Source of the DNA: Acephala macrosclerotiorum
Taxonomy: Eukaryota > Ascomycota > Leotiomycetes > Helotiales > Mollisiaceae
Assembly: GCA_014904845.1 (NCBI GenBank)
Contig: MU119332.1
Coordinates: 62,001 to 126,000 of the forward strand
DNA: 64,000 nt
Direction of reading: 5' to 3'
Below are positions 11,640 through 23,400 of this stretch, in pieces. The translations under genes and the position numbers were made by a program. Numbering within the stretch: the first letter of the stretch is position 1; every line of letters begins with the position of its first letter. The notes under the pieces were generated by a model. The model was not told the DNA's origin. It searched no databases and saw only the letters and a program-made list of their open reading frames with translations.

Positions 11640-11945
11640 CGTGTGCCAACACCAAAATCGCTTTATTTATACGTAAACAACTTTTTTTATTTTCCATTTT
11701 ATAATATTATAAAAGCTTTAAAAATTTCGCGCGCGTTATTATATACTTTTTTTTATTTTTTTTTATTTTTTTTTTAAAACTCGTTTATAAAATAATAAAT
11801 ACGTTTATAATTATTAATTTTTTTTATAAATTTATTTATATTTTTAAACTCGTTTATAAATAATTTTTTTTAAATTTTATAATAAATTATAAATATTTAT
11901 ATTTTTTAAAAATTTTATATTATAAAATAATAAAAATGTTTCTCT
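11640..11945. other. Second AT-rich island (RIP-type)
   Basis: About 300 bp of nearly pure A and T directly upstream of the P450 gene, with long T runs at 11750-11775. Just beyond it, at about 11971-11987, lies a near-perfect palindrome (GGCTCGCTAAGCGAGCC). No gene. Confidence 0.6.
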
Positions 11946-12110
11946 CGTACAGAAAGAAAAAGCCCGTCCGGCGGCTCGCTAAGCGAGCCTTTTAAGCTGG
12001 TACTGCACTCTGTAGTGGGCTGACGAGACAGTATGTATTTGGCCCGAAACTTATCACCGACTCGTTGACCGACGCCAACTGCACAGTCCATTACTTGCCA
12101 GCATTCCACG

Positions 12111-13961
12111 ATGGCTGTAGTCGAACTTATCACCAGCGGGCTAGTGTACAAATCGCTCTTCGTTGCCATTATAGGTGTCATTTCGAAGTGGCTCTATGAC
12201 CGCCGCAAGGAGCGTCAGGTAATATGGTATGTTAACCTCAATTGAGAAGACAGCTCACCAGAACGACGTGCAGGAACAAGAAGCCTTTGCGATACTTCAT
12301 GGCTGCCTCCCACCCCATAGCGAATTCAAGCACCGATGGCCTTGGGCGCTTGATCTGATCAAGAGTCATGTTGCGACAATGTTGACGGACCACGCCCTGG
12401 CATTGCAAGTTGAATTTACCAAATCCTTGGGCATTACTTTTGCCGCATACATGTTTGGGTGCGTTGGATACTTCACATCAGACCCTCGAAATATTGAAGC
12501 GATCACGACTTCGCGCTTCCAGGGTGTGTATAATTCCTTGTTGAGATTTGCCAGGTTCTCGTCACTGAGACAAAATTAGACATCGGACTTGGCTGTCGTC
12601 GCCCTGCCTGCTATCCGTTCCTTGGTGAAGGTATCTTCACACAAGATGGCCCGCCGTGGAAGCATTCACGGGAAATGCTCCGTCGACAGTTTGCACGAGT
12701 TCAGGCAAGAGACCTAGAAACGTTCATAGAGCAGGTCGAAAATTTGATATCAACCTTTCGTAACTCCAAAGGCATCGTGGACCTCCAACCTGCCTTCTTC
12801 CGCTTCACCCTTGCAACGGCGACGACATTGCTTTTTGGCGAATCTATCGAGACTTTGTCTGAACGCGAGCAGGAAGAATTTGCTGAGCATTTCGACAGGG
12901 CATCGAAAATTACCGCCGTGCGGCTTCCTTTAGCTGATCTCTGCTTCCTGTACAACACTTGGGGCTATCGCAAATCATGCAGGATTGTCAAACGCTACGC
13001 TGACTACTTTGTCAAAAGGGCGCTCAAGGAAGCCAAGATCACGGTTATGAAGAAGCAAGCCAGAAATACCCTTTCATTCTCGATCTTTACAACGAGTACC
13101 AAGATTCAGTTCTAGTGCGCGATCAACTCGTCAACGTACTACTTGCTGGCCGAGATACTACAGCTTGCACGATGTCGTGGGCAATGTAAGCAATACCCAG
13201 CAATATAGTGTTTCTTAATCCATGAACTAGAAGTCTGACTGAAAATAGTTTTCACCTCATTCGCCATCCTTCGAAGCTTCAGCATCTGCGTGAAGAGATC
13301 ATGTCCGTTGCTGGCTTTGAAACAGTAATCACAAGATCGCATACTAGAAATATACCATACTTGACTGCCGTTCTGAATGAAAGTAAGTCACCGCAACTTG
13401 ATCTTTTTCATCATTTTCGGCCACAGCAAATCTGACCGAGTCTCTTTGGTTGTTGCTTTTGCAGCCCTTAGACTCTACCCCCAGGTACCCATCAACACCC
13501 GTTCCACAATCAAGACGACACTGCTTCCCAAAGGTGGCGGTCCAGATGGCGAAGCTCCAGTCCTTGTCCCTCGGAAAGCCGGCATCACATTCAGCCCATA
13601 TCACATGCATCGCCGCAAAGAGCTTTTTGGCGAAGATGCAAATGAATACCGACCGGAGCGGTGGCTAGACGGTAGTCTCTCGAATATTGGCTACGCTTAC
13701 ATGCCATTTCTCCACGGCCATCGAACGTGTTTAGGCAGTATGATTTCCTCCTTTCCGTGGCGCAGGATTACTAACATAGCTTGATCATTGACAGAAGATT
13801 TCGCTCTCTCGGAGGCAAGCTACAGCATCGTTCGTCTCCTTCAAGCGTATCCGAATTTAAAGCTTCCACCTGGAACGGTCGTGGAGCCCACAGGGCAAGA
13901 GAAACAGGTTCTGACTCTTGTCGTTTCAAGTTTGGAGAGATGCAAAGTTGTTCTTGATTAA
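12111..13961 (+). CDS. Cytochrome P450, CYP52-like, six exons with one apparent frameshift
   Basis: Exons: 12111-12218, 12274-12523, 12580-13185, 13249-13382, 13465-13737 and 13795-13961. All introns are GT-AG, 55-82 nt, and the last contains TACTAAC. The hallmarks are intact: N-terminal membrane anchor, GEGIFTQDGP with WKHSR in the C-helix, I-helix AGRDTTA, ETLR (ExxR), RPERW, and the haem loop FLHGHRTCLG. The order and wording fit the CYP52 group of alkane and fatty-acid hydroxylases on the ER; the substrate is inferred only. The exons total 1538 nt, one short of a multiple of three. The frame changes at about 13020-13065, between VKRALKEAK and SQKYPFILDL. A 53-nt in-phase intron there would avoid the shift but would delete conserved sequence, so a one-base loss is more likely. 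Confidence 0.88.
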
Positions 13962-15403
13962 AAATACTCAGACTTTATAAAAGAAATAAAAGGTAGTCTT
14001 CGGACAAATGTAATTTTTATTCTGTAACTATCTAGTTCAGACCTCGGAATTCCCGCCTTAGCTATTTTACCTATATACTCTATATTTATTTTCTCTTTCG
14101 CTCGTTCCGTTTTAGCCTGCAGACGTGAGCAACGGCCGCTTTAACCTGAGCCGACGGTGAGCTTCATAAGCATAGCCTGATTACGACCTGAGTAGCCTGA
14201 GCATGCAGTAAAGAGCTATTTTAATACCCAAAGCAGCTCGATTTGGCTCCCTAAGGCCCGGTTACAGTTTCCCTCGTCTTGTCTCTAGGAGAGATAGGGC
14301 GGGTCCTCTTTTAGCTCTGACAAGGATCCCTCCGGAACTTTTTTTTTTTTTTTGGCTGTACATCTACTTCTATAGATGTGACGTCCGGAAATGGAGGAGC
14401 CAGGGCTTAAGGCACGATCAGACAGTGTTTGTCTAATGCTATAGAAGTTTATATCCGGGTACGCTTCCGACGATTCCCCAACAGCATAACCTACAGCAGT
14501 ACCTCAGACAACAGCCAACACCGTAAAGTCTTGAATTTTCGTTGGTATGTATTCCTGAGCACTTAAAACTCTCAGTGTATTTGGAAACTTTAGGTGCCAG
14601 CTCTAGGGAATTTTTAGCAGAGGCTACAGACATGCACCGGGCTGTTACATCTTGTAAGCCGGGTAAGGAGCTAACCAAGAAGCAAGAAGATGATCCGTAA
14701 AGAAAAAACCTGGGAAAAGATAGGAGAGCAGTTCCCAGCCCATACCCTTTAATCATTAACGGAAAAATTCACCACGAATTAATGAAGGAAGCCTCGAAAG
14801 CGGAGTCAAAAGTCTGGTGTGAGGGTCGGGATCGCTCATTTTATTCCACGGAAGAGAAACCATACACACCATCTATCGCAGACAGCGTCAAGATGTGCAA
14901 TGAGTGCGACTGATACCCTAGCAGCCATGCGCTTAACGAAGTCGAAATAGCACAACGAATTGAGAGTATTAGTCACCAAGAGCGACAAGTTCAACTGTAT
15001 TTTGAGGCTTGGCGCCAAGAGCGGGTAGCTCTTCAGAACATGATGGTCCGGCTTCTGGGACGATGAGGAGAGTCCAGGAGGCTATGCTCTGGATCATAAT
15101 GGACCACATTGTTGGTAGAAGAATTAAGGACTCGAATGTCATGGACCCGAGGAGAAAGAGGAAGCTCATGGAAAGAGTGGATGTTTGTTGCTGGAGCTTG
15201 AGGCTAATGATGAAGAGTGAGAGGGGGATATAGTTGGCATGTGGGAGGGAGGTTGCATCGAAAGCTTGGCAGTATTGTGTAATTAGACGCCACATGAAAC
15301 CACGAAATTGATGTTCTTCAAGGTTCGCGTCATTAAAAGTCTAACATTGAAGTATGTACCAAGAAGTCATTGGGCAGGCACTATGTACAGACAAGCCACA
15401 AGA
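13962..15403. other. Gene-poor stretch, possible old repeat
   Basis: No supported gene. It contains a T15-16 run at about 14340-14355, next to a small hairpin (ACATCTA...TAGATGT) and a duplicated TCCGGAA. This suggests a decayed element, but neither termini nor coding remnants are recognisable. Confidence 0.3.
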
Positions 15404-16506
15404 TCAGCATCTAACAGACAAGAGGTTTCTTTGCAATATCGAAACGGCCTTGTCTCGCAGCGAATAGTCAATCAGCTTGCCGGTTCCAGGCGCAGTAGCA
15501 GCAGCAAAGTCAAAATCTGAAGCTACGCTGAATCCACCGAATTCTTCTCTCACGGCAATGATGTTGTTCAAGCCCGCCTTACTGACGGTAAAATTCTTGT
15601 CTGGGCTGATCTCGCCCGAGGTGAGGTTGGTGGCGGCGACGTACTCGAGCACAGCGGTGGCAGATGTGACGTTGAGCTGAGTCTGGATCGCCTTGGTAGC
15701 GCACTCCTGGTTTTGGAAGTTGTTCAAGTATAAGTTGGCGGCGTACATGGCGCTCAAAAAGCGCACCAGGAGATCGGACTGGTCGCAATCATCGAGCGCA
15801 GACTGCGCGACAGTAAAAGCGGAGGAAGATATAGGATTCTCGAATGTGGAGACGTGAGCGAGGATGTTAGGTTGCTGAGCGGCTGGCAAGACTTCCCCAT
15901 AGGCCGTGAATGGGTATGTGAGGATGGTTGCGTAAACAGCAGATCCGTTGGGCAAGACCCCGCCAATCAAGTCCGCATATCTCAAGTTGGTCCCTCCTAC
16001 AGTCTGGTTCTTGTTAGTCCTTAGGACCGACAATATGCACGGAGATGTGGGAACGAAAAGCTCACCTGGAAGAAGTAGTCGCTGTTCGCCGGTCCGTAGG
16101 TGCTCAAAATCTTCCGCAAAAGATACGCATAGCCACTGACGGGAGAGTCCACAATCAGCGGCTTGCCTATCAGCTGCGATATCTTGGTAATTCCTCGGAT
16201 AGACGCAAGCACAAGATCCGGTCCTTGGTCCAGCTGTCCCAGCACCGTGAGATTCTTCCCGGAGTTGAATCGCAAGTTGACTGCGTTGTCAATGGTACCC
16301 GTGAGTAGGTCGTACTCTCCACTGAGAACAGAGGCGTAAGCAGCAGTCGAATTGGGCACCTGGTGATAGACGACGTCCAAGCCATAGGCGGCGAAGAAAC
16401 CAAGCTGGTTCGCAATCGAGTACGTCGCGGTTTGGGTGAAAGCGCCATAGTTGAAGACGTCTGCGGCGCTGACAACCGCAGCGCAGAGCACAAGTCGAAA
16501 CAACAT
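15404..16506 (-). CDS. Secreted NMT1/THI5-like substrate-binding protein, two exons, 346 aa
   Basis: Exon 1 runs from ATG 16506 to 16066 and exon 2 from 16003 to 15404. The 62-nt intron has donor GTGAGC and a GACTAAC branch site, and the join is in phase. Residues 1-15 (MLFRLVLCAAVVSAA) form a clear signal peptide. The mature part reads like the SsuA/NMT1 periplasmic-binding fold: FAAYGLDVVYHQVPNS, then LTGTIDNAVN and IGKPLIVDSPVSGYAY. Several N-glycosylation sites are present (NST, NLT, NVT, NFT). In bacteria this fold feeds ABC importers; in fungi the related Thi5/Nmt1 enzymes are cytosolic and make the thiamine pyrimidine. A secreted version therefore points to extracellular ligand binding, ligand unknown. 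Confidence 0.8.
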
Positions 16507-18821
16507 CGTGATGAACGGGAATGCCCGAGGAAGACAGATTCCAAAAGAATGTGATAGACAGCCGAGACGTCAAGTTGGATGGAAAATAAATGCCCTCGAG
16601 AAAACGTAAGACGAGGGAGGCGATTGGCAAGCTTGTGGGGGAGATATATCCCAGCACACGTGCGGTACATCCGCGAAATGCAATCCAAAGCAGTACTAAA
16701 GTAGGCTTCAACCGAGCAAGGGAGCCGCCAAGTCGTCAATATCACAGAGCACTTCTAATCAAGACTGCAAATCCTTGCCCAGAATTGTCATGAACTGCCG
16801 CATCCAAGAGTGGGCTGCCCCGACTGCGTCGTGATAGGACACGACTCTTGAACAATACCAATTCCACCACGTCTGGACGCTGCGAACGACGCGAAGATAG
16901 AGAGGATCGAGTTTGTGTATTCAGTGTGAGAAGTTCCCACAGAGCAATTGTTCGAACTACCCCGCGAAAGCTTATTTACGTATGAACTACCCTGTCAAAG
17001 GCGGTGAGCCCGGCACGAGAGTAACCTCGGACGCAGTACAAATTTGGTGCGTGTGCACTTCCAGGGTTCTTTAGGCTATGGCAGGATTCATTCCGTATTC
17101 TACTATTTCTCTCGACTGAAAATCAGGAGAGAAGAGATTACATTCAAGCATGCCCTTGCATATCTCCACTTTCTCAACATTCCAATTCATGAACCATGCC
17201 TTGCACCTGCATATTTCCACTTTCCACGGAGATGTTGCTAGAGGGGACCAGCTCTGGCTTGAGCCACTAATCCGATACGTATGGAGGAGGATGCGGAGGT
17301 ACTTCTTATCTTCGCCCTCTCCGACAAGCACTGGTCGTTTCGTGCTTTCGCATCATTCCTCCTGAGATCTGCAGCGTTATGAGCATGGTTACAGAATTAA
17401 AGTAAATGGTCCCCCATCAACTCCTCCCAGGTGGGGCCTAACTCTTGTACGTCACTCCGCGCCAACACGATGTCTCCATTTAACTCTTTGTTCGCGATGG
17501 CGTTGATTCTCACATCGCCAACCCTCGAGGCCAGCTTCTTGCCAATTTGTCAATTGTTTTTGCGTGTCTGCCGTTCACTTTCGTCTCATGTCGACTATGG
17601 ACTCGATACTTCGTCATCAAGCCTGTCGGCACAGATGACTATCTGATTGCCCTTCCACGGTAAATAAATAGTCCTACAGCAGCATTGCTACACCCCAGCT
17701 TACGATTCTAGGCTTTGGCAATCACAACGGCGGTCTCCTTTAATATGGAAGTCAAAATTGGATTCGGCCTTCACAAGACTGTGTGTGCCAATTACCCTTC
17801 CAAGTAGGAATACGCACCTAAATATCTGTGCTGATGGCCTCGACAGCAAGTGAGTAATCGTCATTTGATTGAGGCTTTGAAGGTGGTTCTATCATGTCAT
17901 AGACTATTACTTGTCGCTGTTTCTCACATTAGGCAATGGTTCTTCGTCGCACAACCACCTTATAAGGTCTCTACCTGCCTCACCAAATAAGCGATCATTT
18001 CATGCCTATATTGTCCCATTTGCCTGGGAGCCGAGGTACGCATGACATATTTTCAGAGCTGCAGCTCCCAAAACTCTTCAAATAAATGTGCTAACCTCAC
18101 CGAAGATTCCACATTCTGTTCTTCTACATTCGGATCTTCTCCAGCCAGAATTTCAAAAGAGCCGTATTCGCCCTGGGCGGCATAACCGTCTCCTACAGCT
18201 TTGCTTCAGTCTGTTGTACAATATGACAGTGCGAGTCAGTAGTTCCCAAATTCCCGAAGAGTCTGCGTTGCGCTGACATCCTTGACCTTCTAGCCCAGCC
18301 GCAAAAAGTTGGAATAGAAAAGTCGATGGCCATTCCTACTAACTTCCATCTTTTAGATTACCAAGTCACTTCTAACAGCTGGACCTTCCTCAAAGCCAAT
18401 GTCGCCATTATTGTCACTTGTCTACCTACACTCAGAGGGCCCATAATCCGCATTTTCTCATGCCTTGATCCCCACAAGAAAAGCAGCACCACCGACTACC
18501 CGACGGCTTCTCGCGCGGCAACTACACTTCGAAGAACATCATCTCATCGCATAGCCGTTCACATGCTGGTGCGGGCGAAAGTGACGAGGAGTTTATCCTG
18601 CACAATGTTAAGCCAGTGAAGGTTAGGATGATGATGAATATTGATATCACATTTTAACACACGAAGAAGATGGACATGGACGGTCAAGGGAGGTTACCAC
18701 TTTCGCCTCCTCCCGGGTACTAGCTTGGCCTGAATTTCTTTGGGGTGTTGAGATTGATCGATTTGGTTTGGAGAGGGCGTGCCTGCATTCAGAGATTGTG
18801 TGCCCATCATTAGACCTTAGA
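16507..18821. other. Long gene-poor region
   Basis: No supported gene. A small imperfect duplication occurs at about 17150-17230: CATGCC(C)TTGCA followed by a CATAT(C/T)TCCACTTTC block, twice. The remaining open frames are short and without domain character. Some of it may be regulatory sequence for the NMT1-like gene. Confidence 0.3.
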
Positions 18822-19470
18822 CTAGGGATGAGAAAATATCTCTTCATAGGTCTTTTGATCTCGCATTCGGGCAAACAGAACAAAAGAGGGAACAATCAAG
18901 ACGTCCATTCGCCTTTGCATACATCGCGACCGACACGTGATCCCATATCTTATCTGGAGTACGAAGTATTGCCAACGGATGATCTCTCCCTTGGATAGGG
19001 AGCACGCGACCAAGTGAGGAACGGAAGCGAGGAGCCAAATCACGAAGTGTTGTGCATGAGCAAAAGAATGAAAGTTGGTATAAAGGCAAGTAGCATCGTA
19101 CAGTATTGGTGCTCCGGTGGCAGTTTCTACTGAAACGTTGCCGGAATATAAATCTCCATGAACCAAGCGGGGCCGAATGTGTCTGCCTCCGGTCTCCAAC
19201 GGACGAAGCAGTCGCGGAACAACCTTCTCAAGAACTGTCTCAAAAAGCTGTCTGAACTCTGGGTCAGGATCTTCTTGTCCCTCTATTACCGACATCAATT
19301 TCCTCATCGCGTTGGTGAAGAATTCCTCCCATGAATCTGTCCAAGTGGTGTATTGAGGCATCTTACCCATGAATGTTGGTACTGGAAACCCATACAGCAT
19401 GCGGCAGGATTTCCGGAAATTCCCACCTTGATGAAAAAGGATTGTGGAGATCCGCCAACTTGTCGTGTCT
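18822..19470 (-). pseudogene. Broken fructosamine-3-kinase/APH-like gene
   Basis: The longest frame (19400 to 18822) holds the family block GKMPQYTTWTDSWEEFF and the kinase motif RLVHGDLYSGN followed by GAPILYDA, which matches the fructosamine-kinase/aminoglycoside-phosphotransferase fold (catalytic Asp and metal-binding Asn). Just upstream, KLADLH, normally directly N-terminal of this block, lies in a different frame at about 19455. The ATP-binding N-lobe was not found, and the sequence after LYDA no longer follows the family. The gene is therefore truncated at both ends and frameshifted. A possible N-terminal exon at 19692-19615 (MAQEDRKLFWGRENDV) is not recognisably part of it. Confidence 0.65.
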
Positions 19471-20462
19471 CGATCTCGGCCGTTCTTGTCCGGTGGCTGG
19501 CCCCGTGGGGAAAGCTGCCAATGACCTGAGTGCCTTCTGGGGAGTTCTATTGTAGTATTAGCTATAATCGGGGTTATCTTTAGAATATCAAGTGGCCTTA
19601 CTCGCTAAGATGTTCTCATCAACGAACTGAATCAGCTGCTCCGATACATCGTTCTCTCTTCCCCAGAAAAGTTTCCTGTCTTCCTGAGCCATCGGTCCTT
19701 GAAAGTCGGGATTTATTTCCACTTGTTATTGTGCTTCCAAACCGTTCTAGCCAAAGTTAGGGGAGCTGGGTTGAAATGATTGTGGAGGAAATCCAGCCTT
19801 ACCATAGCCGAGCAGGGTCACGCACCTGGCCGTGTCGAGCCTGTAATTGGCTTGTGAGTCGCTGTGCCGCGATTTAAATTTAGATCCTCGCCCCGTGCCG
19901 CCTTGTTTCGGCTTCGTTACAAGACTGCACCCGCAAGACGCGCGCCACAACAGATCCATTGGAGGATCACATTCCATTAAAATACTGGGGGGGGCCGGGG
20001 GAGGGGGTTGCGCTCCTCACCTTGCAATTAGTTAGGTTATGTGTCAGCTTATACGAAGTTTGCACATCTCGATTGGAGCGCCATCACCTGCAAACTCTGG
20101 TTTGGATCCGTTGTCGTACAAGACCAGCTCAAGCGGCTAAACAATGATGTTGCTTTCGAGCTAGTGTGGTTGCGGGTCCTCTCTCATAAACCGCAGTTTG
20201 GGAATGCTTGCTCGCTATTTCTCCATACCAACACCTTGTTCTCTCCAGTAGAGACCTTCGTAAACGGGACACCTGGAAAGACAAACCCTTATCACATTAC
20301 CGCCTGTGGACAGCCTGCGCCTTCCAATCTCCTGGCCAAGCTATTGGACCGCATTTGATCCAGCCTCAGCCTCACGAACCTCAAGCTGTGCAACGGACCG
20401 AGGTTAGGATGCAACCACAAGCAATCGATGAATCATCGTATACTAGCTCATAATCGCCAGAA
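19471..20462. other. Upstream region of the NLR gene with G-rich tract
   Basis: No supported gene. At 19987-20007 the plus strand reads G8-CC-G5-A-G5, a possible quadruplex former about 455 bp upstream of the NLR ATG. Short frames near 19750-20035 have the look of repeat-derived sequence but no identifiable element. Confidence 0.4.
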
Positions 20463-23400
20463 ATGAACTCGACATCCTCTTCTCCAAGTCGGTCTTTCCT
20501 TTCACGGACCCTCGCGAGGCGAAAGCCATCCCAGAAGGGGAAAGGTCCCTTCGGGCTGAACACCCTCCATGAACCACTGGACTCTGCGATCGCGGATTTG
20601 ATATTTGTACATGGTTTAGGGGGAGGCTCCCAAAGCACATGGACCAAATCTGGGGATCCATCTCTCTTCTGGCCTCAGGAGTGGCTCCCACATGATGCTG
20701 GGTTCAAAGATGTCCGTATACATAGCTTTGGATACAACTCCAACTGGGATAAAAAAAGTACTCTGAACATTCACGACTTTGCGAAATCGCTCCTAGGATC
20801 AATACAGGATTGCCCAGCTATCCCTCGGTATTCAAGTGTACGTACTGAGAACTTGACTCCATATCATTTCTTTATTGGACTTACCGTAGTTACGACTGAG
20901 ACCTGTCGTGCATGATGAGCATCTGTTAACTGCTATGAGCACCAGACTCCTCTGATATTTGTCGGCCACAGCATGGGAGGACTAGTGATCAAAAGAGCAT
21001 ACATATTTGCACAGCAGTCCCAAGACTTCGAATCTCTCGCTCAAAGAGTCCATTCCATATTCTTCCTCGCAACTCCCCATCGGGGCGCAGACCTGGCAGC
21101 ATTATTGACGAGGATCCTAAATATAACTCCTGGCGCAAGGCCGTTCGTCCAAGATCTCCATAGAAATTCACTCTCAACGCAATCAATCAATGATGAATTT
21201 CCCCAGCACTGTCAGAACTTGCGGCTCTATTCTTTTTACGAGACCCTTCCTACGAACTATGGCTTGGGGAAGGGACTCGTCGTCGACAAAGATCTGGCGA
21301 TCTTGGGATACGCGAACGAACGAACAGCATACGTAAACGCCAACCACCGCGAGATCTGCAAATATCCAAACCGAAACGATCCCAACTATTTGATTGTTCG
21401 CAACGCTCTAGCTTCGGCCATCGAAACTCTCCGAGACAATGACCACCTTTCGAAGCGCGGTCTCAACAAAGAGCGGAGCCATCTTCTCAACAGTTTCCTT
21501 GGTGTATCGGATGTGCCAGAGGACGATTTCATGGGCGTTGATACACGACGAATAAGAGGGTCATGCGAGTGGTTGGTGGAAAGAGAGAGCTTCCTGAGCT
21601 GGCGAGACTCGACAAACTCCCAGATCTACTGGATTAGTGCAAAGCCAGCCACAGGGAAGTCGGTACTGTCTGGCTATATTATCAAACACCTTCGGGATCT
21701 AAACCAGGACTGCCTTTTTTACTTCTTCCATTCAGACGACCGTGTCAAGGCCACAATCAGTTCTTTTCTGCGCTCCATAGCCTGGCAAATGGCTAGTATG
21801 TATCCAGAGATCCTAGAAACTGTCCTGGACCTTTGCGAGAAGCATGATCAGCTTGCAAATGCAGACTACCGCACTCTCTGGCGTAAATTGTTTCGTGACG
21901 GCATTTTCGGACTGAAAGTTGCTCGGCCCCAATATTGGGTTATTGACGCCCTAGATGAATGTAAAAACTACCCTGAGCTGGTGCCTCTGCTTCTGAAAGC
22001 CTCCGAGATCTGTCAGGTGCGTATTTTGATTACATCTCGGAACAAGTTTGCGTCCCAAGGCCAAACTTTAGGTTCAGCCGTCCAAGTCGTTTCAGAAGAA
22101 ATCTTGGAGGAAGATACCAGACGAGACATCGCACTGTACTTAGAAGCTTACATGGACTCCCTCCCCTCAGTTGGTGAAGAGGCTCGTCAAACTATGGTCG
22201 CAAAGATCCTTGCGAAATCCGCTGGCTGCTTTCTATGGGTTAGTTTGGTCTTGCAGGAGCTGAGACAGGTTCACACGCCTGCGGAAATTTCCAAGGTTCT
22301 TGAAGACGTTCCCGCGGATATGGACGAGCTATATTCGCGAATACTCAACGCGATGTCGATTGCACCATACGGGAAAGTACTTGCAAAGGCGATATTGACC
22401 TGGTGTGTATGCTCAGCAAGACCTTTGAGTACGGAAGAATTGTATTACGCACTGCAATTGGACATAAAGGACAACATTGACCAGATTGAGAAGTCAATTG
22501 CAGCTAGCTGTGGGCAGCTAGTTTTTGTCGATGCACATTCACGGGTACATATGGTGCACCAGACGGCACGAGACTTCCTCCTTCGATCCCCTACTGTCTC
22601 CGAATTTGGTGTAGACAGAAAATTGGGCCACAAACGCCTGGGGATGACCTGTTTAGCATACCTAAGCAGCAACGCGATGAAGGGCCCAAGACATTGTAAG
22701 CTGAGTCTCAATAACACGAGCAATCCGCGTTGTGCTTTTGTAGCCTACGCCTGCAGTTCACTAGTTGAGCATGTCGCACATGTGTCTTCGACAGACGATG
22801 ATTTCTTATTCGCCCTCGCAAAATTCTTAAGTTCCCCGAATGTATTGTCTTGGATTGAATACCTCGCGCAGAACTCAAACCTCGCTTGCTTAATTCGGAC
22901 TGGGAGATCTTTCAGAAAGTTTTTGCAAAGAAGATCGCGGCACGTGTCTCCTTTCGGCAAGGAGGTTGTACTCCTAGATTCTTGGGCTACAGACCTCGTT
23001 CGCTTGGTAACCAAGTTTGGAAAGAACTTATCCACCTCGCCCTCTTCGATTTTGTATCTTATTCCACCGTTCTGCCCCCCGGATTCGGCCCCGAGGAAGC
23101 AATTCGGGGCTTCTCCACGTGGAATTGCTGTCCTTGGTTTGTCCACCACGGCGTGGGATGACTGCCTATCCACAATCAACCACCCGCAGGAGCAGTTAAC
23201 TGCTTTGGCATGTTCCAGAAAACATTTCTCCATTGGGCTATCCAGTGGCAAAGTCATTGTATACCACGAAATGACCTGTCAAGAGGCTCAGACATTGCAG
23301 CACCAAGAAATTGTCAAAATTTTGCAATTTAGTGAGACGGGAGAAACTCTTGTCTCTGCTGGGATGAGAGCCATTAACCTCTGGGATGTTAAGTCGTGGC

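Noticed and set aside
11971..11987. Palindrome GGCTCGCTAAGCGAGCC upstream of the P450
   Set aside because: Single short palindrome next to an AT-rich island; no terminator or element context to support a function.
13008..13060. Possible 53-nt intron in the P450 that would avoid a frameshift
   Set aside because: It keeps phase but would remove the conserved VKRALK helix, which reads well as coding, and it lacks a branch site.
14969..15295. Hydrophobic 108-residue minus-strand frame
   Set aside because: Overlaps other frames, with no clear start, domain or neighbouring exon.
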